The translations under genes and the position numbers were made by a program. A stretch of 64,000 bases of DNA from Acidobacteriota bacterium (GTDB lineage: Bacteria > Acidobacteriota > Thermoanaerobaculia > Multivoradales > Multivoraceae), in the NCBI GenBank assembly GCA_003388555.1, contig QQVD01000056.1:1-64000 (forward strand). Reading direction: 5' to 3'. The stretch's first letter is position 1, and the number at the start of each line of letters is the position of its first letter. The notes under the pieces were generated by a model. It worked only from the letters and a program-made list of their open reading frames with translations, ran no database searches and had not been told where the DNA came from. Positions 59,653 to 64,000 of the stretch are shown in pieces.

Positions 59653-60045
59653 TTGAAACCCAACCTCGCCCACGCGGTCTCGATCCTCCTCGCCCTCGTC
59701 GGTCTGCTGCACCTGCCGCCGCTGATCGGTGCGCTCGGCGCCGACCGACTGCGCGCGCTCTACGCCATCGAGGTCCAGGAACCGAACCTGGAGATCCTGC
59801 TGCGTCACCGCGCCGTCTTCTTCGGCTTGCTGGGGATCTTCCTCGTCTACGCGGCAGTGCGACCGGCAGCGCAGCCGCTGGCGCTCGGCGTCGGGCTGGT
59901 CAGCGTGCTCAGCTTCGTCGTCCTGGCCCAGCTCGTCGGTGACTACAACCAGGCGATCCGGCGGGTGGTGATCGCCGATCTCGTCGGAGCGGCGCTGCTG
60001 TCGGCGGCGACTGTCCTCCATCTGGTGCACAGGCCCGGGGGCTGA
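59653..60045 (+). CDS. Small four-helix membrane protein, unknown function
   Basis: A 130-residue membrane protein with four hydrophobic segments (AVSILLALVGLLHLPPLIGAL; VFFGLLGIFLVYAAVR; LALGVGLVSVLSFVVLAQLV; VVIADLVGAALLSAATVLHLV). It begins at TTG, with GGAGA about six bases upstream. I do not recognise a defined function; similar proteins are sometimes mislabelled as phosphopantetheine adenylyltransferases, but it lacks that enzyme's fold and motifs. It lies between the DUF885 and DUF2071 genes on the same strand. Confidence 0.55.
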   Translation: MKPNLAHAVSILLALVGLLHLPPLIGALGADRLRALYAIEVQEPNLEILLRHRAVFFGLLGIFLVYAAVRPAAQPLALGVGLVSVLSFVVLAQLVGDYNQAIRRVVIADLVGAALLSAATVLHLVHRPGG

Positions 60046-60134
60046 GGCGATCCGGTGGAGCTTCCGGACACGGCTCGCACGAAGCAGCGGCCTGGCAGCG
60101 CTCCGCAGCAGCAGAGCGCGCCATACTCCTCGCC

Positions 60135-60896
60135 ATGCCCGATCCGCTGGCGCAGACGAGCCACCGACCCTGGCCGCTCCCCTCGAGGCGATGGTTCATG
60201 GCCCAGGGCTGGTGCGACCTGCTCTTCGCCCACTGGCGGGTCCCGGTCGAGGCGCTGCGGCAGCGCATCCCGGAACGCCTCCAGATCGACACCTTCGGCG
60301 GCGAAGCGTGGATCGGCGTGGTGCCGTTCCGCATGCGAGGCATCCGCCCCCGATTCCTGCCGGCGGTCCCCTGGCTCTCGGCGTTCGCCGAGCTGAACCT
60401 GCGCACCTACGTGCGACTCGACGACCGTCCCGGCGTCTTCTTCTTCAGTCTCGACGCCGCCAATCCCGTCGCCGTCGCGCTGGCGCGACGCTTCTTCCTG
60501 CTGCCCTACTTCCGGGCCCGCATGCAGTGCGTCGACGAGGGGGACGATCTCGCCTACGCCTCGCGGCGCACCCATCCCGGCGAGACCGCGGTCGCCTTCG
60601 CGGGGCGCTACGGACCGACCGGTGGGGTCTTCCACGCCGAGCGGGGCACGCTCGAGCACTTCCTCACCGAGCGCTACTGCCTCTACGCCAGCGGCGCCAG
60701 CGTCGGTCGATCCGGGGATTCACTGCTGCGCGCCGAGGTGCACCACGCGCCCTGGCCGCTGCAGCCAGCACGAGCCGCCCTCGAAGTCGCGCCCCTTCTC
60801 GCCACGGTCGGCGTCGAGTCGGCCGCGGCAGCGGCGCCGCACCTTCTCTTCGCGCGCCACATCGACGTCAGGGTGTGGCGGCCGCGGAAGGTCTGA
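60135..60896 (+). CDS. DUF2071 family protein
   Basis: A 253-residue soluble protein matching DUF2071 (YqjF-like). Characteristic segments are MAQGWCDLLFAHWRVPVEALRQRIPERLQID, then EAWIGVVPFRMRGIRPR, AELNLRTYVRLDDRPGVFFFSLDAA, and FLTERYCLYA. The biochemical role of the family is not known; the fold resembles acetoacetate decarboxylase-like barrels. No signal peptide is present. It lies 89 bases downstream of the small membrane gene and converges on the ECF sigma factor gene. Confidence 0.82.
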   Translation: MPDPLAQTSHRPWPLPSRRWFMAQGWCDLLFAHWRVPVEALRQRIPERLQIDTFGGEAWIGVVPFRMRGIRPRFLPAVPWLSAFAELNLRTYVRLDDRPGVFFFSLDAANPVAVALARRFFLLPYFRARMQCVDEGDDLAYASRRTHPGETAVAFAGRYGPTGGVFHAERGTLEHFLTERYCLYASGASVGRSGDSLLRAEVHHAPWPLQPARAALEVAPLLATVGVESAAAAAPHLLFARHIDVRVWRPRKV

Positions 60897-60973
60897 TCCC
60901 CGGAGACCACGAGGCGCGTCGAGCAGCCTGCGGTGCAGCGAGCTCAGCCCGAGGCGACCGTCGTCAGCCGTCG

Positions 60974-61582
60974 TCAGCCGTCGGCCGACCTCGGCGTCGC
61001 GCTGACACCGACCGCACCCAGCTCGATGGCGAGCCAGGCCTTCGCCTTCGCCCAGTCGCGGCGCACCGTTCTCGCGGTGACCTCGAGCAACTCCGCGATC
61101 TCCTCCTCGTTGAGGCCGCAGAAGTAGCGCAGCTCGGTCACGCGCCGCACCCGCGGGTCGAGGTGTCCGAGCTTCTCAAGGCTCTGGTCGAGAGCGATCA
61201 TGAACTCCGCCTGGTCGTCCGTGCTCAGCTCGTCGAGCTCGACCTCGGCGCGCTCGGCCCCGCCGCCGCGCTTGCGAGTCATGCGACGACGTGCCTCGTC
61301 GAGCAGGATGTTGCGCATCGCCTTGCTGGCCACCGCGTAGAAGTGTCGGCGGTGGTCGTAGCGCGGACTGCCGGCCTTGGCGAAACGCAGGTAGGCCTCG
61401 TGCAGCAGCGCCGTCGTCTGCAGAGTGGCTCCCCCGAGACGTCGGCGCCGTTGGCTGCGCGCGATGCGGCGCAGCTCGTCGTAGACGAGAGGAAAGAGCT
61501 CCTCGAGCGCCGTCTCCTCGCCTCCAGCCAGGCGCTCCAGCACCAACGTGATCTCGCGGTCGTCGGGAGCGTTCGATTCCAT
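60974..61582 (-). CDS. ECF-type RNA polymerase sigma factor
   Basis: A 202-residue sigma-70-family protein of the ECF class. Region 2 contains LFPLVYDELRRIARSQRRRR and FYAVASKAMRNILLDEARRRMTRKRGG, and region 4 contains VRRVTELRYFCGLNEEEIAELLEVTARTVRRDWAKAKAWLA, the -35-binding helix-turn-helix. This group, with a long linker between regions 2 and 4 and no anti-sigma factor, is typically encoded beside a Ser/Thr kinase in Acidobacteriota and Planctomycetota. The kinase gene starts 126 bases away on the opposite strand, so the kinase may control it. Confidence 0.9.
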   Translation of the reverse strand: MESNAPDDREITLVLERLAGGEETALEELFPLVYDELRRIARSQRRRRLGGATLQTTALLHEAYLRFAKAGSPRYDHRRHFYAVASKAMRNILLDEARRRMTRKRGGGAERAEVELDELSTDDQAEFMIALDQSLEKLGHLDPRVRRVTELRYFCGLNEEEIAELLEVTARTVRRDWAKAKAWLAIELGAVGVSATPRSADG

Positions 61583-61707
61583 GGCTGCGGCGGGAGCGTC
61601 GGCGTGATCGCCCAGCGACCGACGACTCCTCTATCCTATGCACACATGCGAATCGACCCTCCGGAGCACGATCTGTCCTCTCGGCGCCAGATCGCCTGGA
61701 TCCACGG

Positions 61708-64000
61708 ATGACGCGGCCTCATCCCGAAGAGCTCGAACGCTGGCGTCGGATCTCGGCGGAGATCGACGACAGGGATGCCGAGCCGGCCGACGAACAGGGT
61801 GATCTCGGGGCTCTCGCTCGTCGGCCCGGGGAGACGGCGCAGCGGTCGGGTCGCGGCGCGAGCCCGCTCGAGCTGCCGATCGAGGACGGACTGGGCGCCC
61901 TGGTCGCCGCGGCCCTCGACCGAAGGGAAGGGAGCTTCGGACTCGAGGCCGGACGCCTGGTCGGTCCGTACCGCATCGTCGAGCCTCTGGGCAGCGGCGG
62001 CATGGGAGCGGTGTACCTCGCCAGCCGGGCCGACGGCGCCTTCGACCAACAGGTCGCCCTCAAGGTCCTCCACCGCAGCCCGGCCGACGAAGCCGCCCAC
62101 CAGCGGTTCGTGCAGGAGCGCCAGATCCTCGCCGGCCTCAGGCACCCCAACATCGCCCGGCTGCTCGACGGCGGCGTCGTCGACGGGCGCCCCTACCTGG
62201 TGCTCGAGCGGGTGGAGGGCGAAGCGATCACCGAGTACTGCCGGAGCCACGCGGTGCGGCCGGAAGAACGCATCCGCCTGCTCCTCCAGGCCTGCGACGC
62301 CGTCGCGCACGCCCACTCGCACGGCATCGTGCATCGCGACCTCAAGCCATCGAACCTGCTCGTCGAGCGCGGCCCGGATGGCTCCGCACGGGTCGCGGTG
62401 CTCGACTTCGGCATCGCCCGCATCGAACACGCCGATCTCCACGTCACCTCGACCGGCGAGATCTTCGGAACGCCGGGCTACATGTCGCCGGAACAGGCTC
62501 TCGGCGACCGCGAGGCGGTCGATCGCCGGACCGACGTCTACTCCCTCGGCGTGGTGCTCTACGAGCTTCTCAGCGGCGCGCGACCCTACGAGGGAGAGAC
62601 CACTCCTCAGATCCTGCACCAGGTGCTGGAGAGCGAGCCGACGCCGCTCGAGCGGCGGCTGCCGGGGGTACAGAGAGACCTCGCGACGATCACCGAGACC
62701 TGTCTGGCGCGCCTGCCGCAGCAGCGCTACGACTCGGTGCGCGAGCTCTCCTCCGACCTCGAGCGCTTCCTCGAAGGGCGGCCGATCGCGGCCCGTCCGG
62801 TCGGCTGGGGCGAACGCCTGCTGCGCCGCGCCCGCCGGCGGCCGAAGACCGCGGCGCTGATCGCCGGTTCACTGCTGCTCACCCTGACCTACCTGGCGCT
62901 CGCGGTGACCACCGCGATCCGGCACGCCAGGGACCTCGAGGCGGAGCGCAACGCGGCGATCGCGGCGCGGCGCGACGCCGAGGGACTGCTCGACTTCCTG
63001 CTCGATGACCTGCACGAGGACCTCGACCGCATCGGCCGCCTCGACCTGCTCGACAAGGTCGCTCGCCTGTCGCTCGACTACTACGACCGCCGCGGCGTCG
63101 GCGGCCCCGAGGACGAGCTGCGCCGGGGGCGAGCGCTCTCCAACGCCGGCGGAGTGCTCGAATCCAGCGGCGACATCGCACGCGCGATCGAGGCCTACAG
63201 CGACAACCTGCGCCGCTTCGACGCCCTGGCCGCTGTCGAGCCGGATCCCCGCTGGCAGCGCGAGCGGATCCGCGCCCACGCCGCCCTCGCCGACGCCCAC
63301 GCAGTCCGCGGCGACCTCGCTCCCGCTCGCGAGCACGCACGCGAAGCGCTGCAGCTCGGAGACGCGGGCACCGCCGCCGAAGCCGGGCTCGAGGGCTGGA
63401 GCGACCTGCTGTTCGAGACCGTGTCGACCGCCGGCTGGATCGAGCGTGAGGCTGGCGACCCGCAGGAGGCGCGCCGACTGATCCACCGAGCGCTCGACAT
63501 GGCCACCGCCGAATCGCTGCGGCCCGAAGCCGACCCGAAGTGGCTGAACCGCCGAGCCATGGCGCTGTCGTACCTCGGCCTGATGCGTCACGAGGACGGC
63601 GATGCCGAAGCAGCGCTGGAGCGCTACGAGCAGGCCCTGACCATCTGCAGCGAGCTGGTGGCGAGGGCTCCCGACGACACCGCCTGGCGCGAAGAGCTCC
63701 TCTACACCCTCAACCGCATCGCCTCGGCGCACCTCGACCGGGGCGGTCACGCCGCCGCTCTCGCCGCGCTGGAGCGCGCCTCCACGCAGGCGGATCTCCT
63801 CCTCGGCGTCGAGCCCGGGAACGCCGAGTGGGCGCGTGAGCAGAACATCACCTTCGCCTCGATGGCGGTGGCGCGCCGCGAGCTCGGCGACCTCGAGGGC
63901 GCACTGCGCGACATCGGCAGGAGCCTGGAGATCTCGCGCCGCATGCTGGCGCGCTTCCCGACCAACCACTCCGCCGCCAACGACCTCGCATGGGACCTGG
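61708..64000 (+). CDS. Serine/threonine protein kinase with TPR-like repeats (partial at right edge)
   Basis: At least 764 residues, running off the window. Residues 1-90 are polar. The kinase domain follows: LGSGGMGAVYL, VALKVLH (ATP lysine), HGIVHRDLKPSNLLV (catalytic Asp), LDFGIAR and GTPGYMSPEQAL, all intact. A transmembrane helix near residue 390 (ALIAGSLLLTLTYLALAVTTA) separates it from extracytoplasmic helical repeats (EAYSDNLRRFDALAAVEP; ALERYEQALTICSELVARAP; GALRDIGRSLEISRRML) that look like TPRs. It should phosphorylate cytosolic partners, perhaps including the neighbouring sigma factor or FHA proteins, in response to outside signals. The ATG has no clear Shine-Dalgarno site. Confidence 0.93.
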   Translation, partial: MTRPHPEELERWRRISAEIDDRDAEPADEQGDLGALARRPGETAQRSGRGASPLELPIEDGLGALVAAALDRREGSFGLEAGRLVGPYRIVEPLGSGGMGAVYLASRADGAFDQQVALKVLHRSPADEAAHQRFVQERQILAGLRHPNIARLLDGGVVDGRPYLVLERVEGEAITEYCRSHAVRPEERIRLLLQACDAVAHAHSHGIVHRDLKPSNLLVERGPDGSARVAVLDFGIARIEHADLHVTSTGEIFGTPGYMSPEQALGDREAVDRRTDVYSLGVVLYELLSGARPYEGETTPQILHQVLESEPTPLERRLPGVQRDLATITETCLARLPQQRYDSVRELSSDLERFLEGRPIAARPVGWGERLLRRARRRPKTAALIAGSLLLTLTYLALAVTTAIRHARDLEAERNAAIAARRDAEGLLDFLLDDLHEDLDRIGRLDLLDKVARLSLDYYDRRGVGGPEDELRRGRALSNAGGVLESSGDIARAIEAYSDNLRRFDALAAVEPDPRWQRERIRAHAALADAHAVRGDLAPAREHAREALQLGDAGTAAEAGLEGWSDLLFETVSTAGWIEREAGDPQEARRLIHRALDMATAESLRPEADPKWLNRRAMALSYLGLMRHEDGDAEAALERYEQALTICSELVARAPDDTAWREELLYTLNRIASAHLDRGGHAAALAALERASTQADLLLGVEPGNAEWAREQNITFASMAVARRELGDLEGALRDIGRSLEISRRMLARFPTNHSAANDLAWDL

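Overview
The window is about 70% G+C, gene-dense and clearly from a Gram-negative-type bacterium, since it carries TolC-family outer-membrane proteins, a beta-barrel protein and signal peptides. Three traits point to Acidobacteriota, perhaps a Thermoanaerobaculia-like lineage: an ADOP-type orphan permease behind a PadR regulator, an ECF-type sigma factor divergent from a Ser/Thr kinase with a TPR-like tail, and large propeller-GGDEF sensors. This placement is inference from gene content; no rRNA or tRNA is present in the window.

Positions 1-21.5 kb look like ordinary chromosome. They hold a methyltransferase fragment, a UbiA-like membrane protein, a propeller/diguanylate cyclase, a GNAT-DUF924 fusion, a fatty acid desaturase and three ion antiporters (KefB type, Ca/Na type, NhaC type). 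A GAF-like/GGDEF protein, a flavoprotein-SelD fusion overlapping a BolA-family gene, a probable trans-3-hydroxyproline dehydratase, a cyclopropane synthase-like methyltransferase and a HupE/anchor-protein pair follow.

Positions 21.7-44.6 kb are the standout: a RiPP locus of the NHLP/NHLM kind read almost entirely from the minus strand. In transcription order it encodes a sigma-54 activator, an outer-membrane beta-barrel protein, three tandem NHLP-leader precursor peptides, a class II lanthipeptide synthetase (LanM) with a CCG-type zinc site, two TolC proteins, a small membrane protein, an HTTM-like membrane protein, an HlyD adaptor, a C39 peptidase/ABC exporter carrying an N-terminal FHA domain, a second NHLP ABC exporter and an HExxH-motif protein. 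From LanM onward the genes mostly overlap by 4-8 bases. The simplest model is this: LanM modifies the precursors, the C39 domain cuts after the Gly-Gly of the leader, and the ABC/HlyD/TolC machinery exports the product. A sigma-54-like promoter and two near-identical palindromes lie upstream of the precursors, which suggests the cluster's own activator drives them. A separate short double-glycine peptide gene faces the cluster from the plus strand.

Positions 44.9-64 kb return to general functions: a STAS protein, a cNMP/FHA protein, EgtB (ergothioneine synthesis), an SLT-like protein, a PNPOx-like stress protein, an MFS transporter, a DUF3667-type membrane protein, an acyl-CoA ligase, the PadR/ADOP pair, a DUF885 metallopeptidase-like protein, a DUF2071 protein and the ECF sigma/kinase pair that runs off the right edge. 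Three period-7 G-run arrays (GGGGNNN) occur just downstream of stop codons, always with the G-rich strand as the sense strand.
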